Below are positions 1 through 7,501 of a stretch of DNA of 47,934 nucleotides, piece after piece. Within the stretch, counting starts at the first letter, position 1. Every line of letters starts with the position of its first letter. Where the stretch lies: assembly GCA_002279705.1 (NCBI GenBank), contig NCCO01000005.1, forward strand, positions 7,424 to 55,357. The letters run 5' to 3'. The DNA comes from Allobosea sp. 12-68-7 (GTDB lineage Bacteria; Pseudomonadota; Alphaproteobacteria; Rhizobiales; Beijerinckiaceae). The notes under the pieces were generated by a model. The model was not told where the DNA came from, searched no databases, and worked only from the letters and a program-made list of their open reading frames with translations. Made by a program: the position numbers and the translations under genes.

Positions 1-1
1 G

Positions 2-844
2 GCCGCCACATTTTGGATAAGCCGCCCTCTATGGATCGCGCAAATCCCACTCACAGAGGCGCAAATACCTCTTACCGACGCCCAAACGACACTAACGAAA
101 GCTCAAATACCCCTTACCGAGCAACAAGCTAAGCAGGTTCAGCTTGATATCGCCCGACTCCTTGGCGAGGAACAAGAAAATAATCGTAGGTTTTTGCAGG
201 CAGAGGCATCTATGAAGGCCGCCCAAAGTGCGGCAATAACTGCAGAGAAAGCCTTCCAAGAAGCCCAAGCTCAGACATCTGCCATGAATCTCGCTGCGTT
301 TCATTTACGTGAACAAAACATAACTATGGAAAAGAATATTCGAATACAACGTTATGTCGACTACTTAGCTCGACGACCAATAGTGAATTTAGATGATATA
401 ATATCTTCTGATTTTATCAATGAAAAGGGTATCAAAATAGAATTTAAATTTGGCCTGAGTGGCGTCAGTCCTAATAGCTATCTGATTTTCCATCGGGGCG
501 GGATTATCAGGGGGCAAGCGGACTGGGGGCGACTGCCGGAATGCACTGAGACGGAAAACTTCGACAACTGGGGCGCTTACACCAAGACTAACATAATCTC
601 GACATTCGCGGCGCTAACACCCCGGGAACGCGAGGACCTGCGCCAAGGTCAAATTGCTTACAATGTATGGGGGCGACACTGTTACATGGATCTTGAGGGT
701 GGAATAAATTCCACTGATTTTTGTGTGCGGTTTGATAATTTTTCTAGTCGGCGGCCGTGTGCAGGTTGGAACTGGACGAAGCTCGTTACCGTCCCGCCAC
801 ATCACCAGCGCGCGTTTCGGGAGCTTGCGGATCTGTCCAAGTAA
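2..844 (+). CDS. Hypothetical protein with N-terminal heptad repeat, 5' end outside the window
   Basis: I do not recognise this protein. The reading frame is open from base 2, so the visible 280 codons are the C-terminal part of a longer gene; an internal ATG at 194 is the first in-window start but is probably not the real one. The first residues are hydrophobic and aromatic. Then come four imperfect 7-residue repeats of the type LTEAQIP (about bases 47-130), which continue into a Gln/Ala-rich, probably coiled-coil stretch to about base 290. The remaining ~180 residues look globular, with several Trp and Cys (GRHCYMD, RRPCAGWNW). Bases 300-480 are clearly more AT-rich than the rest of the window, which suggests acquired DNA. 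A membrane-anchored coiled-coil protein is possible but unproven. Confidence 0.6.
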   Translation, partial: AATFWISRPLWIAQIPLTEAQIPLTDAQTTLTKAQIPLTEQQAKQVQLDIARLLGEEQENNRRFLQAEASMKAAQSAAITAEKAFQEAQAQTSAMNLAAFHLREQNITMEKNIRIQRYVDYLARRPIVNLDDIISSDFINEKGIKIEFKFGLSGVSPNSYLIFHRGGIIRGQADWGRLPECTETENFDNWGAYTKTNIISTFAALTPREREDLRQGQIAYNVWGRHCYMDLEGGINSTDFCVRFDNFSSRRPCAGWNWTKLVTVPPHHQRAFRELADLSK

Positions 845-855
845 AACGGCGGTGA

Positions 856-1191
856 CTATTGCTCGCCTGTTCGATCATTGCCTACTCGACTGAAGTTTAA
901 CCCGCGAGCTTCGCCTATAGGTTCCGTTGTCAGATCCAGCCAAGTCGCAAGCATCAAAATTCCGCGGCGCACGTTCTCCCCGATGCCCTCGCAGCCGGCG
1001 TAGCGTGTACCGATCTGCGCCATGCAGCGGAGCCGTGCAGCGGCATCCTGCAGGCTTTCAGGGTGAGTTGTGGTCAGCGCCTCGAACGCCTCCTCGAAAG
1101 GCTCCTGAGCCTCGATATCATCGTCGCCGATGTCCGCCGCGAACTCGGCCACGGCGAACGCGATCTGCGCAGCTTGGACAGCGGTCACCAT
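856..1191 (-). CDS. Small hypothetical protein, last gene of a four-gene cassette
   Basis: This 111-residue acidic protein has no motif I recognise. The N-terminal half is Ala/Glu/Asp-rich and probably helical (residues 1-45); a second Ala/Leu-rich helical part (ESLQDAAARLRCMAQIG) follows. It is the last of four overlapping small minus-strand genes. Its ATG lies inside the 3' end of the upstream gene (overlap 1185-1191), so it is probably translated by coupling. The set resembles small accessory genes of prophages or other mobile islands, but no integrase, capsid or plasmid gene is visible to confirm that. Function unknown. Confidence 0.5.
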   Translation of the reverse strand: MVTAVQAAQIAFAVAEFAADIGDDDIEAQEPFEEAFEALTTTHPESLQDAAARLRCMAQIGTRYAGCEGIGENVRRGILMLATWLDLTTEPIGEARGLNFSRVGNDRTGEQ

Positions 1192-1460
1192 GGCCGGTCC
1201 CCATAGTTGCCAAAGCGATGGCCGATGAGCCGCGGGCGGATGACCAGTTGCTCTTGCACGCCGCCGCAGTCGGCCAGTCCGTTGTCTCCCGGCTCGTCAT
1301 CATCGGTGAGCGCGAGGCCAAGCGCCGGATAGCCCTGGCGAAGTTCTGGCGCGGTGAGCTCGAAATCGGCGTCGCCGTCGATCGCGTCGAGCAGTTCGAT
1401 CAGGCGCTCGATCGCCTCGCTGGCGCGGGCCCTGAGCAGGATGAGGTCGACCGTGCTCAT
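1185..1460 (-). CDS. Small hypothetical protein, third gene of the cassette
   Basis: This protein of 91 residues is unrecognised. Residues 10-30 form an amphipathic helix (EAIERLIELLDAIDGDADFE). The same R-L-I-E-L-L core occurs in the neighbouring protein at 1457-1681, so the two may be distant paralogues. The middle is Asp/Gly-rich (LTDDDEPGDNG) and the C-terminus is basic and aromatic. Its start overlaps the stop of the upstream gene by 4 bases and its end overlaps the next start by 7 bases, an arrangement typical of translationally coupled accessory genes. Opposite-strand open frames here carry Arg/Pro-rich shadow translations and were not preferred. Confidence 0.5.
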   Translation of the reverse strand: MSTVDLILLRARASEAIERLIELLDAIDGDADFELTAPELRQGYPALGLALTDDDEPGDNGLADCGGVQEQLVIRPRLIGHRFGNYGDRPW

Positions 1461-1681
1461 GACGCTTGCCCTTGCTGCGCCGTCGCGCCGTTGGCCTCAT
1501 GCAGCCTCAGGGCGATAAGGGCGATATCTTCCTGAAGCAGTTCGATGAGCCGGCAGAGGCCATCCGACTCCGCGCCATTGGACAGGCCGTGCGAGGCCAG
1601 CCAGGCGGCTTCGCAGAGCGCGCCGGTCTTTCGGACGTGGTCTTGCATCTCGATCAGGTTGAACGCGGGTGCGTCGCTCAT
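1457..1681 (-). CDS. Small helical hypothetical protein, second gene of the cassette
   Basis: This unrecognised protein of 74 residues is predicted almost entirely helical. The central segment GLCRLIELLQEDIALIALRL (about residues 41-60) is a strong amphipathic helix; its LCRxxE pattern is shared with the protein at 1678-1950 (LCRVVEDYAKQL) and its RLIELL core with the protein at 1185-1460. The stop and start codons overlap those of its neighbours by 4 bases on each side. The repeated helix pattern suggests the cassette arose by duplication of one small helical protein or that its products form a helical assembly. That is inference from sequence pattern only. Confidence 0.5.
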   Translation of the reverse strand: MSDAPAFNLIEMQDHVRKTGALCEAAWLASHGLSNGAESDGLCRLIELLQEDIALIALRLHEANGATAQQGQAS

Positions 1682-1950
1682 GGCGTCACCCGGTCGATCG
1701 CGGCATGCATGTCGGCTGCACGCGCTTCAAGCTGCTTGGCATAGTCCTCGACGACCCGGCAGAGCGCGGCCGAGCGGCAGAGCACGTCATGCTGCGCCGT
1801 ACCGGCCGGCGCCGTCATTTCCGTGACCTGTGCATAGGTCATCTCGGCCAGCCGATGCAGATCCCCGGCGCGGGCCATCAGGTCATTGGCGATCTCGTAG
1901 GCGGATTCTGGGCGCGCATCTGCGGCCGCCACGTTTGCGTGTGCGTTCAT
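1678..1950 (-). CDS. Small helical hypothetical protein, first gene of the cassette
   Basis: This is the first gene of the four-gene minus-strand cassette (90 residues). The ATG at 1950 is supported by a GGAG ribosome binding site a few bases upstream. The protein is Ala-rich and mostly helical, with a C-terminal stretch (ALCRVVEDYAKQLEARAADM) that shares an LCRxxE pattern with the next gene. No enzyme motif, signal peptide or membrane segment is visible. Two inverted repeats lie upstream (1982-2040 and 2056-2076) and may control the cassette. Function unknown. Confidence 0.5.
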   Translation of the reverse strand: MNAHANVAAADARPESAYEIANDLMARAGDLHRLAEMTYAQVTEMTAPAGTAQHDVLCRSAALCRVVEDYAKQLEARAADMHAAIDRVTP

Positions 1951-1981
1951 GGTGATCTCCGGTGTCGAGCGATGTCAGAAA

Positions 1982-2040
1982 GGTTTGGGGAGCGCCGCGA
2001 AAACGCTTTGCTTTTCAATGGGGCACTGAGACCCCAAACC
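1982..2040 (-). promoter_or_regulatory. Long-range inverted repeat upstream of the small-gene cassette
   Basis: Perfect 9-base arms, GGTTTGGGG (1982-1990) and CCCCAAACC (2032-2040), enclose a 41-base interior that itself contains a GGGG...CCCC pairing option (GGGGCACTGAGACCCC, 2020-2035) and an AAAACGCTTTGCTTTT palindromic core. Read on the minus strand it lies in the probable 5' leader of the cassette, ending about 30 bases before the first ATG. It could be a structured leader, an attenuator or an operator. I recognise no RNA family. Confidence 0.35.
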
Positions 2041-2055
2041 CGGTGCTAAATGCTT

Positions 2056-2076
2056 GTCAGCGTTCAAAATGCTGAC
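2056..2076. promoter_or_regulatory. Inverted repeat, possible operator
   Basis: GTCAGC (2056-2061) and GCTGAC (2071-2076) are perfect arms separated by 9 bases. The site lies about 105 bases upstream of the first cassette ATG, where a repressor site could sit. No regulator gene is adjacent, so the assignment is only positional. Confidence 0.25.
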
Positions 2077-2239
2077 TTCCCATGGGAGCGCCACTTTTCG
2101 GTGGCCTAGCGCTGGCGCCCCTCTTTCTTTCACAAATCCGTTGGACGATTGCCGAGCGTCGGTCTTTGACGCCCGCCGTGCGTCGGGCTGACGTCATCGT
2201 TCAGGCCCGCCTTGTCCGGGCATCCCGACGGATCCCTGC

Positions 2240-3772
2240 TCAGGCTGCCGCGCGGGGGCGCGCCGCATAGAGCACGCCCATGGTGGCCGCGGCCAGGAGC
2301 GTGCCCAGCATCGCGGCCAGGTAGTCGCCCGCCAGCAAGGGCCAGAGTCCGACCGCGACCATCATCAAGGCCAGAAGCTCCATGAGCGTCACGGCGATGG
2401 GGCTCTTCATGCGCCGCCTGATCATGCCGGTCCGCGCCAGTCTCGGCTGATGCCAGAGGTTGACGCAGATGCCGCAGGCGATCGCGCATGCGACACCGAG
2501 CAGACTGACCAGACCGGCCCAGCCATCGAACACCAGCAGAAGCATCAAGGGTGGCGCGGCGAAGGTGACGGCAAGCCAGGCGATGGCACCAAAACGGGCA
2601 CGCTGTCGCAAGCGTGGGTCCAGCGGTGCGGTCAGGGCCAGGTCGGCGGCGTCGTCTGCCGACATCGCGATCCAGGTCAGGCCCCCGGCGATCTGGCCAC
2701 TCAGAACGATCAGGACCGGCACGAGCGCCGAGGCATCGTCTGCCCCGCTCGCGACCCGATAGACGGTCACGACGGCGATCGGGATCAGAAAGATGCACTG
2801 CATCAGGATCTGCGACAGCAGCCACGGATCTCGCAGGATGATGCGCCGTTCCTTGAGCATCAGCACCGCCACGGGTGACGATCCGAAGGATGCGCGACTG
2901 CGCCTGGCGCGGGGTGGGGCTGCCGCTGCCGATCCTGCGGCGAGGACCGCATTGCGCACGAAGCTCTCGGCAAGGCCGATGAACATCAGCGCGGCCATCA
3001 GCGCCGCGCCGGCCGCCACGGCCAGGAGGGCCACGAGATCGCCCGTCACGGCGCGGGCCGGCAGCATCGCCAGTTGCCAAAGGAGAGACTGCGGGTTGGC
3101 GACATAGTCCGCGACGAGGGCGTCCTTGGGGCCAGGCCCGAAGATGGCGTCCCACTGCACCATCACGAGCACCAGCAGACCGGCCAGTGCCGCCGCCACC
3201 TGCGCCGCGACGCGCGTGCTCCGGATGCCGATCAGGCGAACCAGGCCCATGGCCAGTCCGATCGCAATGGCCGTCGCGCCGAGCGCGAGGGCCAGCATCA
3301 GCGGCAGGCCGGCCAGCCAATGAGGTCCGCGCTGCAGCGCCAGCAGGATCAGGATCGGCGCGCCATAGAGACCGGTTTTCGCGAGCGTGAAACCAAAGAC
3401 GTTGAGAGCCCTGACCAGCAGCACCGTCTGCGGAGGCAGGGGCGCGGAGAACATCAGATCATAGTCGCCGCGCGCGTAGAGCGCATAGGCGGCGGAATCG
3501 AGCGCGGCCGAGATCATGAGGACGAACAGGAAGGCCAGATTGATCGTCAACGTGATCTGAAGGCGCGGGTCGGCAGGGTCCAGTTCGCCGGCCGTCATCA
3601 GCAGAAGCTGCGACACGCCGAAAATGATCGTGCAGATGACGGTCAGCACGCCCGCGATGCGCCAGGGACGCAGGGGCGTTTTCGGGCCTGCCATGTCGGC
3701 AAGGCCGCGGACGGCCAAACGGGCTTCGAGCGCCAGCACGGCGCGGGTCGCACCGGAGAAAAGGGCCGTCAT
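2240..3772 (-). CDS. ABC-2 type transporter permease
   Basis: This membrane protein of about 510 residues has two clusters of hydrophobic segments separated by a basic, Ala/Pro-rich cytoplasmic linker (around APPRARRSRASFG). It is the membrane half of an ABC exporter whose ATPase is encoded immediately upstream. The frame is open further 5', but those codons overlap the ATPase gene. The ATG at 3772 gives MTALFSGATRAVLALEARLA and leaves one base after the ATPase stop, so I chose it. The architecture resembles large ABC-2 permeases of putative export systems, in which a single polypeptide supplies both transmembrane halves. Substrate unknown. The gene ends the minus-strand pair, 289 bases from the small-gene cassette. 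Confidence 0.8.
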   Translation of the reverse strand: MTALFSGATRAVLALEARLAVRGLADMAGPKTPLRPWRIAGVLTVICTIIFGVSQLLLMTAGELDPADPRLQITLTINLAFLFVLMISAALDSAAYALYARGDYDLMFSAPLPPQTVLLVRALNVFGFTLAKTGLYGAPILILLALQRGPHWLAGLPLMLALALGATAIAIGLAMGLVRLIGIRSTRVAAQVAAALAGLLVLVMVQWDAIFGPGPKDALVADYVANPQSLLWQLAMLPARAVTGDLVALLAVAAGAALMAALMFIGLAESFVRNAVLAAGSAAAAPPRARRSRASFGSSPVAVLMLKERRIILRDPWLLSQILMQCIFLIPIAVVTVYRVASGADDASALVPVLIVLSGQIAGGLTWIAMSADDAADLALTAPLDPRLRQRARFGAIAWLAVTFAAPPLMLLLVFDGWAGLVSLLGVACAIACGICVNLWHQPRLARTGMIRRRMKSPIAVTLMELLALMMVAVGLWPLLAGDYLAAMLGTLLAAATMGVLYAARPRAAA

Positions 3773-3773
3773 C

Positions 3774-4523
3774 TCAGGCTGCCTCTCCGCGCGCGACGAC
3801 ATCGAGGAAAACATCTTCAAGGGTCGAGCCCCGGGAGGCGCCGCCATCGCGCAACTCGGCCATCGTGCCCTCGCAGACCAGACTGCCATTGCGGATGATG
3901 CCGATGCGGTCACTCAGCCGTTCAGCGACTTCGAGGATATGTGTGGTGAGGATCACCGTCACGCCGGTCGCGACACGGTCCTGGAGCAGGTCCTTCACAT
4001 GACGCGCCATCGATGCATCGAGGCCCGTCAGCGGCTCGTCGAGGATCAACAGCTCGGGTTCGTGAATCAGAGCGCCAGCCAGAGCCACCTTCTGACGCAT
4101 GCCCTTGGAAAAGCCCTCGCAGCGCTGATCGGCCACGCGGGTCAGGTCGAGGGTCTCGAGCAGGGCGTCGCGGCGCTGCTTTGCGGCCCTGGGCTCGACT
4201 TGCCAAAGCCCGGCGACGAAATCGAGATACTCGACCGGCGTGAGCTTGTCATAGACCATCGGCTCATCGGGGAGCCAGGCCACCACACGCTTGGCCGCAA
4301 CCGGGTCTCGCAGGCGGTTGATCCCGCAAATGCTGATCTCGCCCGCATCCGGAGAGAGCAGCCCCGCGACAATCCTGAGCGAGGTGGTCTTGCCCGCCCC
4401 GTTCGGACCCAGCAAGGCGTAGAGCTCACCGCGCTTTATCCTGAGATCAAGGCCGTTGACCGCCGTGAAGCCGCCGAAGCGCTTCACCAGACCGCGGACG
4501 ACCAGCGCATCATGGCCACTCAT
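3774..4523 (-). CDS. ABC transporter ATP-binding protein (ABC-2 export type)
   Basis: This cytoplasmic ATPase of 249 residues powers the adjacent permease. It shows Walker A GPNGAGKTT, the signature FSKGMRQK, Walker B LLILDEPLTGLD and the H-loop (LTTHILE), all intact. The Q-loop region reads WLPDEPMVYDKLT. The frame is open upstream to 4736, but the ATG at 4523 (MSGHDALVVRGLVKRFGG) has a GGGAG ribosome binding site 8 bases before it; an ATG at 4559 is the other option. The subfamily is that of exporters of drugs, peptides or Na+ (NatA/EcsA/CcmA-like); the cargo cannot be told from sequence. Confidence 0.88.
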   Translation of the reverse strand: MSGHDALVVRGLVKRFGGFTAVNGLDLRIKRGELYALLGPNGAGKTTSLRIVAGLLSPDAGEISICGINRLRDPVAAKRVVAWLPDEPMVYDKLTPVEYLDFVAGLWQVEPRAAKQRRDALLETLDLTRVADQRCEGFSKGMRQKVALAGALIHEPELLILDEPLTGLDASMARHVKDLLQDRVATGVTVILTTHILEVAERLSDRIGIIRNGSLVCEGTMAELRDGGASRGSTLEDVFLDVVARGEAA

Positions 4524-4683
4524 TTGAACGCTCCCATCATTGTGGGCATCATGCGGCATCGCTGGTGACGTTCGGGTTAAACTGACACGTCCTATCTCGT
4601 CGATGTTCGGGAGCCAAAGCGGCCGCACCACCGGGATCTTTGCGGCACGCCGCTCGACGGCTGCGGCCGCGCGGTTCCGGCGG

Positions 4684-6039
4684 TCAGGCCGTGCGCAGCG
4701 AGCGTCCCGTGCCGGGAGGGGCGAGGATCTGCCCATTCTGCGCCACGCAGGTCCCGCGCAGAAAGGTCATCGCGGCGCGGCCTTTTGTTTCGCGGCCCTC
4801 GAAGGGCGTGACCTTGCCCTTGGACTGGAAGGTGGCGCCGCGGATCGGCTGACGATGCTCCAGATCGAGCAGGACGAGATCGGCATCGGCGCCCACCATC
4901 AGGGCGCCCTTGCGGGGCCAGAGGCCGAAGGCGCGCGCGGGGGCCTCGCAGGCGAGGCGGACATAGTGCTGCAGCGTCAGTCGCCCGGCGGCGACCTCTG
5001 TCAGCATCAGGCGCATCGAGGTCTCGACGCCGGGGAAGCCCGGCGAGGTCTCCCAGATCGAGGCGCGGTGCTTTTCGTCAATCGGATGCGGGGCGTGGTC
5101 GGTCGAGATCATGTCGATCGTGCCGTCGAGCAGGGCGGCCCAGAGCGCTGCGGCGTGGCCCGCCTCGCGCACGGGCGGCTTGACACGGAGCGCATTGCCG
5201 CCGGCCCGCTCGGCGTCGTCCATGCTCAGCAGCAGGTAATGCGGGCAGGTCTCGGCGGTGATGGCGACGCCGCGCCGCTTGGCGGAGGCGATCACGGGCA
5301 GGGCGTGGCGACAGTTCTCATGCGCGATATGGATCTTGCAGCCCGTCCATTCCGAAAACAGCGCGATGCGCTGCACGGCCTCGACGGTGGCGATGTCGGC
5401 ATGCTGGGCGAGATGGGCGGCGAGATCGTCGCGGCCGGCGGCCTTCATCTGTGCGCCGCGCCAGTTCAGGATCGGGGTGTTCTCGGCATGGACGGTGCAG
5501 CGCAGGCCCGTCTGGCGGATCAGGGCCAGCGCATCGAGTACGGCGCCGTCGTTCGGGCAGGGGACGAGCGGGTTGTCGCTGCCGAGGAAGAGCTTGAAGG
5601 CGCTGGCGCCGGCCTGCGCCATCGGCTGCAGATCAGCGAGATTGGCCTCGCCGACATAGCCGTAGACGCCGAAATCGACATGAGCCTGCGGGGTCGCGAT
5701 GGCGATCTTCTCCCGCACCGCGTCGGCATTTGCCGTCGGTGGGTTGGTGTTGGGCATGTCGAAGATCGTGGTGACGCCGCCGATGGCCGCGGCGGCGGTG
5801 GCCGTCGCCCAGGTCTCCTTGTGCGCGAAGCCGGGCTCGCGGACATGGGTGTGGACGTCGAGCGCGCCGGGGATGAGCGGGCGCCCGCCGGCCTCGATTA
5901 CCCGGCGGGCGGAGGGCATGGCGTCGCCATGACCGACCGCGACGATGCGGCCATCGTCCACCGCGACGGCGCCATGGCGGCTGGCCTCGGGGGTGACGAG
6001 CAGCGCATCGCGGATGACGAGGTCGACGGTCGCGCTCAT
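4684..6039 (-). CDS. Dihydroorotase/allantoinase family cyclic amidohydrolase
   Basis: This cytoplasmic TIM-barrel metal hydrolase has 451 residues. The metal-site signature DVHTHVREPG (H63, H65) is followed by the bridging lysine in GASAFKLFLG (K149), His184 (CTVHAEN), His240 (HIAHEN) and the catalytic Asp in STDHAPH (D314), so all binuclear-site ligands are present. The family opens cyclic ureides such as dihydroorotate, allantoin, hydantoins or dihydropyrimidines. Allantoinase-like activity is my first guess because no other pyrimidine biosynthesis gene is near and an amidohydrolase lies directly upstream. The ATG at 6039 (MSATVDLVIRDALLV) was chosen over an upstream in-frame ATG because that one lies within the neighbouring gene. 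It is the last gene of the 9668-4684 cassette. Confidence 0.83.
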   Translation of the reverse strand: MSATVDLVIRDALLVTPEASRHGAVAVDDGRIVAVGHGDAMPSARRVIEAGGRPLIPGALDVHTHVREPGFAHKETWATATAAAAIGGVTTIFDMPNTNPPTANADAVREKIAIATPQAHVDFGVYGYVGEANLADLQPMAQAGASAFKLFLGSDNPLVPCPNDGAVLDALALIRQTGLRCTVHAENTPILNWRGAQMKAAGRDDLAAHLAQHADIATVEAVQRIALFSEWTGCKIHIAHENCRHALPVIASAKRRGVAITAETCPHYLLLSMDDAERAGGNALRVKPPVREAGHAAALWAALLDGTIDMISTDHAPHPIDEKHRASIWETSPGFPGVETSMRLMLTEVAAGRLTLQHYVRLACEAPARAFGLWPRKGALMVGADADLVLLDLEHRQPIRGATFQSKGKVTPFEGRETKGRAAMTFLRGTCVAQNGQILAPPGTGRSLRTA

Positions 6040-6052
6040 GGGTCGGCCTCGC

Positions 6053-7501
6053 TCATGGGACGGCTTTGGCGATCGCGTCGGCCGCGGCGAAGAGATCGGC
6101 GTTGCGGGCCCGCAGGCTCGCCTCCATCGCCTCGATCTCGCCGAGAACGGCGGGCGCATCGAAGGTCGTGATGCGGCCCTGGTCGAGCACGACGTGGCCG
6201 TCGACGATCGCGGTCGTCACCGCCGCCCCGGTTTCGGCGAAGACGAGCTGCGAGGCGGCGTCGTTGAGCGGGCGCCACCAGGGAGCGTCGAGCCGGTAGA
6301 GCACGATGTCGGCGAGTTGGCCGGGCGCGATCTGGCCGAGCCGACCTGCGAGGCGCAGCGCGCGGGCGCCTTCCACCGTCGCCATGCGCAGCGCGTCGCG
6401 GGAGGTGACCCATTGGCGACGGTCGGGCAGGTCGGAGCGGTGTAGCAGCGCGGCGGCGCGCATCGCCTCCTGCATGACGAGGTTGTCGTTGGCGCCGGAG
6501 CCGTCGGTGCCCAGCGCGATCGGCACGCCTGCCGCCAGCATCTCCGGCGTCCGCATCCGCCCCGTGCCGATGCGGGCATTGCTCTCGGGATTGTGGACGG
6601 CGATCGCCTGGCGCTGCGCCATCAGGGCGATGTCGGCCTCGTCGAGCCAGATCGCATGGGCGCAGGACCAGCGGTCTGAGAGGATCCCGAGGCGCTCGAG
6701 ATGGGCGAGCGTGCTCTCGCCGTAGCGCTCGCGCGCGATCCGCGCCTGGGCCTTCGTCTCCAGCAGATGGGTGTGAATGGGCAGGTCGTGGCGCTGCGCC
6801 AGCTCGGCGCAGAAGAGCAGCGCCTCGTCGCTGCAGCGGTCCGGGTTGGAGGGGGCGGGGCAGAGCCCGATGCGGCCGGCGCGGCCGTGCCAGCGCGCGA
6901 TGAGATCAGGCATCTGCTCGCGCAGCTCGGCGAGCGGATGCGGCGCCAGCAGCCCGGAGCCGCTGACCAGTGCCGTGACCGAGGCCGGCACCTCGATGCC
7001 GGCGGGGATGATGTCGGAGAAGACCCCGTCGAAGAAGCGCATTGCCAGCGTCGTGCGCAGGCCGGTCTCCTCCCAGGCTGCGAGCACGGCGTCCATGTCC
7101 GCCGTGCTGAAGCGCTGTCCGGGGAAATGGTCGATCAGCGCGGTCGTGCCGGTCGTCAGCATCTGGGCGGCACAGAGCAGCACGGCGAGGCGGATCTCGT
7201 CGGGCGTGCGTCGCGACGTGTGGGCCTGCGTCAGCCACATGAAGGCGGGGTGGCTGAGCCCGTCGGCGAAGCCTGACATCGTGCCCGACTGCGAATGCAT
7301 GTGGGCGTTGATCAGGCCGGGCGTCGCGAGCAGGCCGCTGCCGTCGATCTCGCGCGTGATGCTGCCCGGCGGTTGCGGCGGCACCTCGCCGACGGCGACG
7401 ATGGTGTTGCCGCGGATCAGGATGTCGCCCAGGGGCGTGTCCTGCGCGGCGGCGCCGGCCAGGATGCGCGCGCCGCGGATCAGGAGCGTCGCTTCGGTCA
7501 T
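6053..7501 (-). CDS. Amidohydrolase family protein (TrzA/AtzA/SsnA-like deaminase or chlorohydrolase)
   Basis: This 482-residue protein is of the mononuclear amidohydrolase type. It has the N-terminal small beta domain, the metal motif NAHMHS (H67, H69), a THLLET motif in the middle with a metal-ligand His, and ALGTDGSGANDN with the catalytic Asp. The closest characterised groups are guanine/8-oxoguanine/cytosine-type deaminases and s-triazine hydrolases. The substrate is therefore probably a nitrogen heterocycle, released as ammonia plus the oxo product. It overlaps the upstream cyclodeaminase-like gene by 4 bases and is 13 bases from the downstream cyclic amidohydrolase, so the three are co-translated. 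Successive deamination and ring opening is a reasonable inference. Confidence 0.82.
   Translation of the reverse strand: MTEATLLIRGARILAGAAAQDTPLGDILIRGNTIVAVGEVPPQPPGSITREIDGSGLLATPGLINAHMHSQSGTMSGFADGLSHPAFMWLTQAHTSRRTPDEIRLAVLLCAAQMLTTGTTALIDHFPGQRFSTADMDAVLAAWEETGLRTTLAMRFFDGVFSDIIPAGIEVPASVTALVSGSGLLAPHPLAELREQMPDLIARWHGRAGRIGLCPAPSNPDRCSDEALLFCAELAQRHDLPIHTHLLETKAQARIARERYGESTLAHLERLGILSDRWSCAHAIWLDEADIALMAQRQAIAVHNPESNARIGTGRMRTPEMLAAGVPIALGTDGSGANDNLVMQEAMRAAALLHRSDLPDRRQWVTSRDALRMATVEGARALRLAGRLGQIAPGQLADIVLYRLDAPWWRPLNDAASQLVFAETGAAVTTAIVDGHVVLDQGRITTFDAPAVLGEIEAMEASLRARNADLFAAADAIAKAVP

Noticed and set aside
4540-6171. Plus-strand open frame of 543 codons opposite the allantoinase-like gene
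   Set aside because: It lacks any motif and mirrors a gene with a complete metal-site set on the minus strand.
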